Positions 1 to 8,276 of a stretch of DNA of 64,000 nucleotides are shown in pieces. Every line of letters begins with the position of its first letter. Position 1 is the stretch's first letter. The stretch comes from Anaerocolumna sp. AGMB13025. GTDB taxonomy: Bacteria > Bacillota > Clostridia > Lachnospirales > Lachnospiraceae. The stretch covers positions 6,258,501-6,322,500 of the forward strand of contig NZ_CP121445.1 of NCBI RefSeq assembly GCF_029689925.1. Direction: 5' to 3'. The notes below the pieces were generated by a model. It was not told the DNA's origin. It saw only the letters and a list, made by a program, of their open reading frames with translations, and searched no databases. Both the position numbers and the translations under genes were made by a program.

Positions 1-155
1 TTGTTGGTCTGCTTTTGGATTGGATCAAAAAGGATCTGAGGGAGGACCCTCAAATAATCATAGATCAAGTCAGCGCGTTGATAAGCGGTGATATATCAAG
101 AGCCTTAGATAAGTATCATACGAACCGTTCTAATCAAAAGCCCCGAATTGATTAA
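1..155 (+). CDS. TetR-type regulator, C-terminal end (partial)
   Basis: An open frame enters from the left edge (first full codon at 3) and stops with TAA at 153-155. The roughly 50 visible residues contain a GLLLDWIKKD stretch followed by a short helical tail, which is like the ligand-binding C-terminus of TetR/AcrR regulators. The DNA-binding domain lies outside the window, so the family call rests on a short piece. It sits about 130 bp upstream of ohyA on the same strand. A TetR protein controlling a fatty-acid hydratase would make sense, but that link is inference. Confidence 0.45.
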   Translation, partial: VGLLLDWIKKDLREDPQIIIDQVSALISGDISRALDKYHTNRSNQKPRID

Positions 156-212
156 AAAACCTACAATAACTTCCCCATGATGTGATTCTTAACAAAACCA
201 TGTTATTGATGA

Positions 213-240
213 TTGTATTAATTCCTATAAATATTATACT
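213..240 (+). promoter_or_regulatory. Candidate promoter of ohyA
   Basis: TTGTAT (213-218) and TATACT (235-240) are separated by 16 bp and lie about 47 bp upstream of the ohyA start. The region is AT-rich, so a chance match is possible. Confidence 0.35.
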
Positions 241-286
241 GGTGAGTGTTAAGACAAACAAAAAAATAATCATGGAGGTAGGTACT

Positions 287-2062
287 ATGTATTATTCAAA
301 AGGAAATTATGAATCACTGGCCAGACCAGAAAAACCCAAGGGAGTTGACGGCAAATCAGCCTATTTAATCGGATCCGGTCTTGCCTCACTGGCTGCTGCT
401 GCCTTTCTTGTCCGTGACGGACAGATGGACGGAAAAAGAATCCATATTTTAGAAAAGGATACCCTTGCAGGCGGTGCCTGTGATGGCTATAAATATGATG
501 ATGTAGGATATGTAATTCGCGGGGGACGTGAGGTAGATAACCGCTATGAATGTTTGTGGGACTTATTCCATTCCGTTCCCTCCCTGGAAACAGAAGGCGC
601 AAGTGTATTAGATGAGTTTTACTGGCTCAATAAGCACGACCCTAACAGTTCCCTCATGCGTGCAACCGTTAACCGTGGTGAAGATGCACACACAGACGGT
701 AAATTTGCTATATCCGACAAAGGTATGCAGGAGATAATGAAATTATTCTTCACTCCGGATGAAGCTTTGTATAACCGCCGAATATCGGAAGTGTTCAGTG
801 ATGAAGTACTAAATTCAAATTTCTGGCTGTACTGGAGAACCATGTTTGCATTTGAAAACTGGCATAGTGCACTGGAAATGAAATTATATATCAAACGTTT
901 CATTCATCATATTGGAGGAATGCCTGACTTTACAGCAGTCCGTTTCACAAAGCTCAATCAGTATGAATCCATGATTCTTCCTTTAGTAAAATATTTGGAG
1001 GCTCATGATGTTCAGTTCCATTACGGTACTAAAGTGGAGAATATCCTGTTTGAAACCAAAGATAATAAAAAAATCGCTACCAGCATCGAAGTGATCCAAA
1101 ACGATACAAAAGAACATATCGATCTGACTGAAAATGATTTGGTATTCATTACGAACGGCGGCTGTGTTGAAAACTCAACGATTGGCAGCCAAAACACTCC
1201 TGCGGCTTTCAACTATGAAATCAAGCAGGGCGGCGGCTGGGATATGTGGCGCAAAATTGCGGCTCAGGACCCTGCCTTCGGACATCCGGATAAATTCTGC
1301 TATGATGCAGAGCAAAGCAATTGGATGTCTGCAACCGTAACCACCCTTGACAACCGTATTCCTCCTTATATCCAAAAAATCTGCAAACGCGATCCCTTCA
1401 GCGGTAAAGTAGTTACCGGCGGTATTGTAACCGTTAAGGATTCCAACTGGCTCCTTAGCTGGACCTTTAACCGCCAGCCTCATTTTAGCAGTCAGCCAAA
1501 GGATCAGTTAGTTGGCTGGATTTATGGATTATTTACTGACAAGCCCGGTAATTTTGTGAAAAAGCCTATGAGGGAATGTACCGGTAAGGAAATCTGTATG
1601 GAATGGCTGTATCACCTTGGTGTTCCGGTAAATGAAATCGAGGACATGGCAGAGAACAGTGCGAATACAGTTCCTTGTATGATGCCTTATATCACTGCAT
1701 TCTTTATGCCCCGGCAAGCCGGTGACCGTCCTGATGTTATACCAGAAGGCAGTGTAAACTTTGCATTCCTGGGTCAATTTGCAGAGACAAAACGCGACAC
1801 CATCTTTACCATTGAATACTCTGTACGTACCGCAATGGAAAGTGTTTATACTCTTTTAGATATTGACAGAGGCGTTCCCGAAGTCTGGGGAAGTACCTAT
1901 GATGTCCGTGATCTTTTAAATGCCACTTCAAAATTAGGAGATGGTAAAAAGCTTACTGAATTAGACCTTGACCCGAATATCAAGGCAGTTCTGGGAGAAG
2001 CTCTTAAAAAGCTTGCAGGTACCGATATTGGAAAACTGCTGAAAGAGTATCATTTAATTTAG
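287..2062 (+). CDS. ohyA: Oleate hydratase (FAD-dependent fatty acid double-bond hydratase)
   Basis: Adds water to the cis-9 double bond of unsaturated fatty acids such as oleate to give 10-hydroxy acids; the family was formerly called myosin-cross-reactive antigen. The 591-residue length is typical. The N-terminus (MYYSKGNYESLARP) is the family hallmark. The Rossmann FAD motif GSG is at residues 29-31, and RGGRE at 78-82 places the conserved glutamate of the FAD loop at E82. The frame opens earlier, at 182, but GGAGG at 274-278 sits 8 nt before the ATG at 287, and family alignment also supports this start. The enzyme is cytosolic or membrane-associated and is linked to detoxification of unsaturated fatty acids. 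It stands alone, followed by a strong terminator. A fragment of a second copy lies at 10.87 kb. Confidence 0.96.
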   Translation: MYYSKGNYESLARPEKPKGVDGKSAYLIGSGLASLAAAAFLVRDGQMDGKRIHILEKDTLAGGACDGYKYDDVGYVIRGGREVDNRYECLWDLFHSVPSLETEGASVLDEFYWLNKHDPNSSLMRATVNRGEDAHTDGKFAISDKGMQEIMKLFFTPDEALYNRRISEVFSDEVLNSNFWLYWRTMFAFENWHSALEMKLYIKRFIHHIGGMPDFTAVRFTKLNQYESMILPLVKYLEAHDVQFHYGTKVENILFETKDNKKIATSIEVIQNDTKEHIDLTENDLVFITNGGCVENSTIGSQNTPAAFNYEIKQGGGWDMWRKIAAQDPAFGHPDKFCYDAEQSNWMSATVTTLDNRIPPYIQKICKRDPFSGKVVTGGIVTVKDSNWLLSWTFNRQPHFSSQPKDQLVGWIYGLFTDKPGNFVKKPMRECTGKEICMEWLYHLGVPVNEIEDMAENSANTVPCMMPYITAFFMPRQAGDRPDVIPEGSVNFAFLGQFAETKRDTIFTIEYSVRTAMESVYTLLDIDRGVPEVWGSTYDVRDLLNATSKLGDGKKLTELDLDPNIKAVLGEALKKLAGTDIGKLLKEYHLI

Positions 2063-2136
2063 TGAGTCTTTATAGAGAACCCATCGTTAAAAATATTTAA
2101 ATTTAACCTCAAACTATATGAACTACTCACGTTACA

Positions 2137-2174
2137 CCGCCAATCGCTTCCTAATTTGTGATTGGCGGTTTTTC
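2137..2174 (+). terminator. Rho-independent terminator of ohyA
   Basis: CCGCCAATC (2137-2145) pairs with GATTGGCGG (2160-2168), followed by TTTTT. It lies 75 bp after the ohyA stop. Confidence 0.88.
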
Positions 2175-2208
2175 TATGCTACAGAGTTCCGATCACCATA
2201 TATAAAAA

Positions 2209-2249
2209 CAAAGGTATCAAGATTTACTGTCCTGATACCTTTGCTCTTT
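2209..2249. terminator. Bidirectional terminator hairpin, near-duplicate of the one at 11057
   Basis: CAAAGGTATCA (2209-2219) pairs with TGATACCTTTG (2233-2243), with T-rich flanks on both strands. It sits between the convergent ohyA and DUF368 genes. The same stem and almost the same loop recur at 11057-11091. Confidence 0.7.
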
Positions 2250-2361
2250 TAAAATTATATTCTTATTTGGGAATATTCTCAACTAAACTAACCTTGCCAT
2301 TCATCCTTATCCGGTTCCTTATAGTGATGTCTTAGTAATCCCTTGGGCAAACCAACCTCTT

Positions 2362-3225
2362 TTATTCTCCTTCATCCTTACTTAAAAGAAATGATATAGC
2401 AAATCCTATACAAAAAGTAAGAATCGTTACCAAAACAGCAGGTAAAGTTACAGAAGAAAGACCAATCTTCTTTAGAATAGCGATTGGCGACCCAATTATT
2501 AATCCAAGGATTGCACAGTAAGTTACAATCGGAAGCCTGGTAAATAATAGTTCAATTAGTTTAGCAATCAAGCCGATTCCTAATAAAACCCCTATGCCAA
2601 AGGGCATTAATACCCCAACTTCATGCAGTAATACTGTCATATTAAAGTTAACGAGAGCACTGATAAAATAACTTATGCTGTTTATTATAATACCATAAAA
2701 GCCTAATATCATCATAACCATAGAGCCGCTAACGCCTGGAATTATCATGGTAGCAGATGCTATCATACCTACAAAGAACAACTGAAGCACGGTACCTGCA
2801 TTAATCGCAATATCTGTTGCAGCACCTTCGTTTCCGCTTAAAAAAGCCATACCGGTAACTAGTAAGAAAAATAGGAGGAAAGCTGCCCCATTTTGCACAT
2901 TAAGCTTAGCACCTTTCATTCGTTTCACAATCACTGGTATGCCGCCAATAATCAACCCGATAAAGGCACCGCTGGTCTGCATAGGGTAATTACTCAACGT
3001 ATATTCTACGAAAAAGGATAATGCTCCGATTCCAACTAATGCTCCAAGTACATAAGGAAGAAGAATTAGCACGCTCTTCTTAAAGTGTTTTAAAAAGCCT
3101 GTAATAGCCATTATAATTTTATCATATACCCCCATGGAAACTGCCATGGTTCCGCCGCTGACTCCCGGAATAATATTGGCTATCCCGATTAAAATGCCCT
3201 TTAAAAACTCTTTTATTAAATTCAT
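2362..3225 (-). CDS. DUF368 / PopT-family polyprenyl-phosphate transporter
   Basis: An integral membrane protein of 287 residues with about eight to ten hydrophobic segments. Two internal copies of the DUF368 signature are visible, IIPGVSGGT near residue 19 and IIPGVSGSM near 165, as expected for this internally duplicated family. Some members (PopT) recycle undecaprenyl phosphate across the membrane for cell-wall synthesis; assigning that role here follows from the family. The frame can be read upstream to 3336 (GTG), but that extension lies in a leader conserved at the RNA level (see 3222-3320), so I place the start at the ATG at 3225. The gene is isolated and convergent with ohyA. A weak GGGTG precedes the start, so translation may be controlled by the leader. 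Confidence 0.88.
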   Translation of the reverse strand: MNLIKEFLKGILIGIANIIPGVSGGTMAVSMGVYDKIIMAITGFLKHFKKSVLILLPYVLGALVGIGALSFFVEYTLSNYPMQTSGAFIGLIIGGIPVIVKRMKGAKLNVQNGAAFLLFFLLVTGMAFLSGNEGAATDIAINAGTVLQLFFVGMIASATMIIPGVSGSMVMMILGFYGIIINSISYFISALVNFNMTVLLHEVGVLMPFGIGVLLGIGLIAKLIELLFTRLPIVTYCAILGLIIGSPIAILKKIGLSSVTLPAVLVTILTFCIGFAISFLLSKDEGE

Positions 3226-3320
3226 AATGTACACCCATTGCATATCCCCGGCTGGCCTGGGATACTGCCACAAATAAGATATGTGAAAGATGCTCCGTGT
3301 GGCAACCTTTCTTATATAAT
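3222..3320 (-). promoter_or_regulatory. Conserved structured 5' leader, copy A (upstream of DUF368)
   Basis: Read on the minus strand, the leader contains TGCCAC (3304-3299), then a 27-nt insert, then GTGGCA (3271-3266), which can pair perfectly. A second hairpin follows, ATCCC(n)GGGAT, and then ATGCAATGGGTGTA just before the start codon. The same order of elements, with paired changes in the second stem, precedes the UvrA-like gene at 30768. Indels between the copies shift the reading frame, so conservation acts on RNA rather than on a protein extension. I do not recognise it as a known riboswitch class. Confidence 0.6.
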
Positions 3321-3442
3321 TTTCTTTCACACTCACTCCATTCTGTTGATACTTTGGGTATTGAGCAGTCGCAGTTGACCCCTGAACATCCGGTCTGAGG
3401 CTGTTTTAAACGGCAGCTCAAAGGCTGGAGTACCTTCTTTGC

Positions 3443-3480
3443 GCCATTTTATACAGAATTTAATAAAAAGTCAAGTCAAT
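3443..3480 (-). promoter_or_regulatory. Candidate promoter of the DUF368 leader
   Basis: On the minus strand, overlapping TTGACT boxes are followed by TATAAA about 15-20 bp downstream. This would give a leader of about 210 nt, long enough to contain the structured element. It overlaps the start of the 26-bp tandem repeat. Confidence 0.35.
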
Positions 3481-3527
3481 TAAGTAGAATTATGTCGGCA
3501 GTCAATCAAGCAGAATTATGTCGGCCA
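3476..3527. repeat. Two 26-bp tandem direct repeats, possibly an IS end
   Basis: Units at 3476-3501 and 3502-3527 share AGAATTATGTCGGC and most flanking bases. Short tandem repeats of this kind occur at the ends of IS21-like elements, but no transposase gene is present here, so this would be a leftover end. Confidence 0.5.
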
Positions 3528-3567
3528 AGTATGACGTCTGGTATGCTGACCTTATGGAATTCTTCCG

Positions 3568-4767
3568 TTACTTCAGCTCCTTTGGGCAATTTATCAGCAT
3601 TGATACCGCTGCCGAACACCCCCAGGCAGAATAAAAAGTATCTTCGGTTTTTGTATAAAATAAAGTCCACATAATGCCGTTACTGTTTTGATTACTCCAG
3701 GCAGCCATTGCATTTTTATTAAGCCAGCCAGTATATTGGTACTGATGGCAATCACGGACAAATTTACCCATCCACCTTGCCAGAATTCCCTTAAAACCCG
3801 GGAGATCATTGCCATCTCCCTCCGTATTCATGACCTGATCTGAAAACATGGTATTTACAGTATAATCAGCAGCCTTCTTTGCATCTTCAAGATAAGTCTC
3901 ATCTCCAGAATACTGATATAGTTTCATAGCTGCTCCTATGAACGTGCCTTGATTATAGGTAGAACACCACGTATTAATCCCGCTTTCAAGATCATATGCA
4001 TCAAAAACCGCACCTGTAGTGCCAAACAGGTTCTCTTTTTCCCATTGATAAATCAGCAGGGCTTTATCCATATATTTCTTATCACCAGTTGCTTCACGAA
4101 GCAGACAGGCTGCTATGACAGCAGGACAATTGATACAGGAATTCTTGGTTTTATTTTCGGTTTTCCAGAATAAGCCTCCGCCTAAATCTTCACTCCAAGC
4201 CCGGTCATATACCAAATTGAAATGTTTTTCCGCCTGATTCAGGTATTTTTTATCGCCAGTTATCAGGTAAGCCCGTGCACAAGCAATCGTCATCCACATG
4301 ATATCATCATTAAATTCATTATAAGACCAGTCTTCGCCATGGTTCGTAACAAAACCCTGATACATATCCTCTAACACTGTAAGATATTTTTTATCTTTTG
4401 TCTGCTCACAGGCATCAAGGATTACTTCAAAGATTTCTGCCTGCTGCCAGAAGTCTTCCCCTACGATATAACCACCTGCTTCCTCTTTCACATAAAAACT
4501 CTCAAGATATTTATCAAGGGCAGTTTCAGCCATATCTAACGTGGGACTATTCTGGACTAATCCAGTGGAATCATTTGTTTCTTGTTGGTTTGTATTCTGC
4601 CATTCCTTATTCGTATTATTACTCATCTTCTCTTCTCTCTTTTCGTTCTTGTGAATATTGCCTGATATAAAGACATAACATATAGTTCCAATCATTAGGA
4701 TTAATAAGATGCAAGTCAGGATAATACTCTTTTTCACTCTGTTATTCCAGTCAGCATTTCTTTTCAT
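3568..4767 (-). CDS. Membrane-anchored GH76 alpha-1,6-mannanase
   Basis: A glycoside hydrolase family 76 enzyme, expected to cut alpha-1,6-mannosidic backbones such as yeast mannan. Residues 14-34 form one hydrophobic segment without a lipobox, so the protein is probably anchored with the enzyme outside. A Ser/Asn/Gln-rich linker follows, then the (alpha/alpha) barrel. The catalytic Asp pair of the family is visible as DDIMW at 154-155. The frame opens at TTG 4788, overlapping the previous stop, but AGAGGAGA just before the ATG at 4767 favours the shorter start. It is the last gene of a five-gene operon (permease, permease, binding protein, GH76, GH76), which supports a mannan role. Confidence 0.85.
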   Translation of the reverse strand: MKRNADWNNRVKKSIILTCILLILMIGTICYVFISGNIHKNEKREEKMSNNTNKEWQNTNQQETNDSTGLVQNSPTLDMAETALDKYLESFYVKEEAGGYIVGEDFWQQAEIFEVILDACEQTKDKKYLTVLEDMYQGFVTNHGEDWSYNEFNDDIMWMTIACARAYLITGDKKYLNQAEKHFNLVYDRAWSEDLGGGLFWKTENKTKNSCINCPAVIAACLLREATGDKKYMDKALLIYQWEKENLFGTTGAVFDAYDLESGINTWCSTYNQGTFIGAAMKLYQYSGDETYLEDAKKAADYTVNTMFSDQVMNTEGDGNDLPGFKGILARWMGKFVRDCHQYQYTGWLNKNAMAAWSNQNSNGIMWTLFYTKTEDTFYSAWGCSAAVSMLINCPKELK

Positions 4768-4784
4768 CCCCACTCTGTCTCCTC

Positions 4785-5810
4785 TCAATCCGCAAGGAGT
4801 TTTGCTGCTGTTTCGAGCAGCATAATTCCACTTAAGTGCTGGGCAAGATCAACACAACCTGTTGGTTTTTTCTTCCAGTCTCCACCAATTAACCCATTTT
4901 CACTCATACCGTTTTCAATTACACATTGGGCATTTGTTAGTATCATCTCTTTTATTTCATCTAATTCCCGATAGATCAAAAATAATTCATAAAGATACCT
5001 TACCAGTATTCCTTTAAATAACCCACAGTCATCAAGCCCTTCATAAGGCAGAATTCCCTGATTCGCATCTGCTAACAATGCTTTTGTAATTTTAGCAACT
5101 TTTGCTGCATTTTGAAGGTAATCCTGAGATGGATTGATTTTATAAAGTTCTACCAGGGCACCAATTACCACCCCCTGATTATAGGTGAATTTCCATTCAT
5201 AATCGATTGATTTATCTCCCAGACGATTGATACCATCCCATATGAATCCGGTATCCGGATCCATTAGATTTTCCATATTCCAGCGAAGGATCTTTTCACC
5301 CCATTTTAAATCCTCCTCCTGACGGAATCTTTGATAAAGACGGAACGCCAGTATGGCTGCCGGAGCATTGGCAGGTGTATTTTTATAGTCCAGCTGGTCT
5401 TTTTTCCAGGCCATGCCACCGCCCATAAAATCATTCCAGGCAGTCTTGATGTCCTCCCACAGAGCTAGGGTCTGTTCCTTATATGTTAATACTCCTGTTG
5501 CATCATAAAGTCTTAATTGGGCTAATGCCATCCACTCCATATCATCATACCAATTATGCAGAAACGTATTTCCGTTTTTAATAAAGGTACCATTATATTC
5601 TTTTTCAATCTGTTTCAGGTATTTATTATCCTTTGTACGGTTATAACCATCTAAGAGGCAGTCTAAGGAATGGGCATGCCACCAATATACCCAATTTTCA
5701 GGTTCCGTTACCGGATAATGGTTTACAAAAGTTCCCTCGTCATCACTCCAAAAATAGTTAACCAGGCTTTCCTGAACTTTATCGCAACTCTCTGTTATCG
5801 TATCAATCAT
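4785..5810 (-). CDS. Cytoplasmic GH76 alpha-1,6-mannanase-like hydrolase
   Basis: A 341-residue GH76 protein with no signal peptide or membrane segment, so it should act inside the cell on imported oligosaccharides. The catalytic Asp pair is in WYDDMEW at 89-90. The sequence shows the helical repeats of an alpha/alpha barrel. It is preceded by an AAAGGAAAGGA ribosome site and its stop codon overlaps the extended frame of the downstream GH76 gene, indicating co-transcription. Its partner is predicted to face outward, so the pair may divide the labour between surface trimming and intracellular cleavage. Exact linkage specificity cannot be read from sequence. Confidence 0.85.
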   Translation of the reverse strand: MIDTITESCDKVQESLVNYFWSDDEGTFVNHYPVTEPENWVYWWHAHSLDCLLDGYNRTKDNKYLKQIEKEYNGTFIKNGNTFLHNWYDDMEWMALAQLRLYDATGVLTYKEQTLALWEDIKTAWNDFMGGGMAWKKDQLDYKNTPANAPAAILAFRLYQRFRQEEDLKWGEKILRWNMENLMDPDTGFIWDGINRLGDKSIDYEWKFTYNQGVVIGALVELYKINPSQDYLQNAAKVAKITKALLADANQGILPYEGLDDCGLFKGILVRYLYELFLIYRELDEIKEMILTNAQCVIENGMSENGLIGGDWKKKPTGCVDLAQHLSGIMLLETAAKLLAD

Positions 5811-6003
5811 AATCCTTTCCTTTCCATCTCAAAGTTTTTAGGGAATTACTAAACTCTCTTATTACATTGATATACCATGCAATTAATGCCTATTACTACG
5901 AAAAAGGATGTAATAATCATTCAGGAATGTCTCTTATTCTGCCTTAAGTCAAATAAGTAGCGCAATCCAGTCAGGATTATTAACACCCTCTTTGATAATT
6001 TAT

Positions 6004-7335
6004 TTATTTATTTACTGCGTCTGCTAAGATTCCATCTCCTTGGGACTGTGCATTTTTTAATGCTTCCTCTGCGCTGGTTTCCCCTGCCACGTACTTTTGC
6101 AGCTGAGGGATTAATGCTAAGCCTTCCACATCGGAATATCCCGGGACTTTTGACCGGATGCTGGCATATAGCATCGTATCAGAAAATACTTTAAGGACTT
6201 CATCCTCCATAAAATAAGGATCTGCCGCTGCATCTTTATTAGCTGGAAGATTTCCACTGATTTTCGCAAATTCTACACCGTTAGCAGGCTGCGTTGTCCA
6301 CCATTTAATGAAATCCCAGGCACCCTCCGGATTTTTTGCTTTATTAGGTATGATCAGACCAAAACCACCCATCATAGCTGATTTCCCACCGCTTGGTCCT
6401 GCCGGCTGTCCGATTACACCAAAATCGATCCCCGCTTCCTTATAACTCTGCAAGGTCCATGGTCCGTTAAAGGTAATGGCGACTTTCCCTGCTTTAAATC
6501 CATCACCGCCAAAGCCGTCTTCAAATCCTAAATCATAAACTTTATCTTCATTTAACAATTGGTTCCAATATTTTAGAACCTCAAGACCTGACTGTGAATT
6601 AAAAGCTGTTTTTGCAGGATTAACCGAATCGTCAATCATCTTTCCTCCTGCCTGCTGAATCCAGTTATTAAATAGACCAACATCTTTTAAAGAAAATCCG
6701 GCCTGGACTAATTTATTCCCATCTCTCTTCGTCAGTTTAATCGCTGCCTGTCTTAAACTTTCCCAATCAATAATGGAGGCTGGGTCAACTCCTGCTTCTT
6801 GAAACATTTTTTTATTGTAAAATAATATTCTGGTATCTACTGTTAATGGAATACCATATAGTTTATTGTCATAGGTAAGTTCATCTACAGCAGGTTCATA
6901 AAATTTAGTTAAATCTACGCCATCTTTTGTTACCATATCATCAAGCTGTGTAAATGCGCCTTTTGGAGCATATACACTGGTATTGAAGCGGTCCCACAAA
7001 ACAACATCCGGTGCCTGGTTACTTACAATAGCAGTAAGCAGTTTCTGCTCCATCCCATCCTGTACTGCGTAAGTAACGTGATACTTATTCTGTGATTCAT
7101 TATAAGTCTTTAGCTGGTTCTCTAATTGCCCTACCTGGTCGCCGCTCCAGGAACCCCACATGGTAATTTCCTCAGCTTTTCCATTTCCTTTGTTTCCTGT
7201 TTCTGACCCATTAGCAGTTGTGTCATCTACTGCACTTTTGGAACCGGAACATCCTGTAAGGGATCCAGCTGTCAGAATAACGGCAAGCAGGACTACCCCA
7301 ACCTTTTTGTACATACTTTTTACTGCTTTCCTCAT
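6004..7335 (-). CDS. ABC sugar transporter substrate-binding lipoprotein
   Basis: An extracellular solute-binding protein of the carbohydrate (family 1) type, 443 residues. The signal peptide ends in lipobox LTGC with the lipidated Cys at 29, followed by a Ser/Gly/Asn-rich linker. The body has the usual features, such as VVLWDRFNT and GPWTLQSYKEAG. The frame opens at 7380, but AAAGGAGGAAGA immediately upstream of the ATG at 7335 fixes the start. It is encoded after the two permeases and before the two GH76 genes, so mannan-derived oligosaccharides are the likely ligand. No ATPase gene is in the operon, so a shared MsiK/MalK-type ATPase elsewhere is probably used. Confidence 0.93.
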   Translation of the reverse strand: MRKAVKSMYKKVGVVLLAVILTAGSLTGCSGSKSAVDDTTANGSETGNKGNGKAEEITMWGSWSGDQVGQLENQLKTYNESQNKYHVTYAVQDGMEQKLLTAIVSNQAPDVVLWDRFNTSVYAPKGAFTQLDDMVTKDGVDLTKFYEPAVDELTYDNKLYGIPLTVDTRILFYNKKMFQEAGVDPASIIDWESLRQAAIKLTKRDGNKLVQAGFSLKDVGLFNNWIQQAGGKMIDDSVNPAKTAFNSQSGLEVLKYWNQLLNEDKVYDLGFEDGFGGDGFKAGKVAITFNGPWTLQSYKEAGIDFGVIGQPAGPSGGKSAMMGGFGLIIPNKAKNPEGAWDFIKWWTTQPANGVEFAKISGNLPANKDAAADPYFMEDEVLKVFSDTMLYASIRSKVPGYSDVEGLALIPQLQKYVAGETSAEEALKNAQSQGDGILADAVNK

Positions 7336-7388
7336 AAATCTTCCTCCTTTAATTTTGGTGCCATTCAGGGTAAATGACACGAATGCTT

Positions 7389-8255
7389 TTATTTATTGCC
7401 GGTAAAAGCAATGCCCTGGATATAATATTTTTGTGCAAAAACAAAAATCAAAATAGTTGGTAATGTTGCAATGACGGTTCCGGCCATAAGAGGACCATAG
7501 CTGGTGTTATACTGATACTGGAACGTAGATAAACCAACCTGTATGGTCATCATCTCTTTGGAGTTAAGAACAATCATTGGCCACATAAAGGAATTCCATC
7601 CGGCTTGAAAGGTCATAATTCCCAAAGTCATGGCAGCCGGTTTAATAAGTGGTAAATAAATCTGCCAGAATATGCGGAATTCATTACATCCATCTACTCT
7701 CGCCGCTTCAGCCAGGTCATCCGGCAGGGTCTCAAAAAACTGTTTCATAAAGAATACTGCAAAAGCTCCTACTGCGCCGGGAATAATGATAGCCGAATAA
7801 TGATTGATAAACCCGGCTCCTCCCTGTCCGAATAAATTATTACCGCCAACCAATGGAAAATACTTTAATATCAAAAACTGCGGTATCATTGTTACAATAC
7901 CCGGAATCATCATTGAAGATAACAGTAGGGAAAAGGTTAATTTTCTTCCGCTGAACTTTAATTTAGCAAAGGAATACCCTGCCAGGGCTCCCAAAAATAC
8001 ATTCGTGATTACTCCTGCTGCCGCCAAAACCAATGAATTTAGAAAATAACGGAAAAACGGTATGGTATCAAAAACTTTCTGATAATTATTCCAGGAAAAG
8101 TTTTTTGTAACTAAGGAGAGGGAATTGGAGTAAATTTCTCCCTCCGGTTTAAATGACGTGGATATCATCCATAAAAAAGGGAAAACAGTTATCAGAGCAA
8201 TACAGACTGCTCCTGTATACCACAAAAAGTCACCAATTTTTTTCTTTGTTTTCAT
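7389..8255 (-). CDS. ABC sugar transporter permease (MalG type)
   Basis: A 288-residue inner-membrane permease with six predicted helices. The EAA loop that contacts the ATPase is visible as EAARVDGCNEFRIFWQIYLP. It pairs with the permease encoded just upstream to form the channel for the binding protein at 6004. The gene follows the other permease after 21 bp and precedes the binding-protein gene by about 50 bp. Confidence 0.94.
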   Translation of the reverse strand: MKTKKKIGDFLWYTGAVCIALITVFPFLWMISTSFKPEGEIYSNSLSLVTKNFSWNNYQKVFDTIPFFRYFLNSLVLAAAGVITNVFLGALAGYSFAKLKFSGRKLTFSLLLSSMMIPGIVTMIPQFLILKYFPLVGGNNLFGQGGAGFINHYSAIIIPGAVGAFAVFFMKQFFETLPDDLAEAARVDGCNEFRIFWQIYLPLIKPAAMTLGIMTFQAGWNSFMWPMIVLNSKEMMTIQVGLSTFQYQYNTSYGPLMAGTVIATLPTILIFVFAQKYYIQGIAFTGNK

Positions 8256-8276
8256 GTTTACATACTGCCTCCTTTT

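Noticed and set aside
182..286. Extended N-terminus of oleate hydratase
   Set aside because: The extra 35 residues are hydrophobic but not found in the family, and the good ribosome site and family start both point to the ATG at 287.
3226..3336. N-terminal extension of the DUF368 protein
   Set aside because: The region is conserved with the leader at 30.8 kb only as RNA; frames differ between copies and the start would be GTG without a ribosome site.
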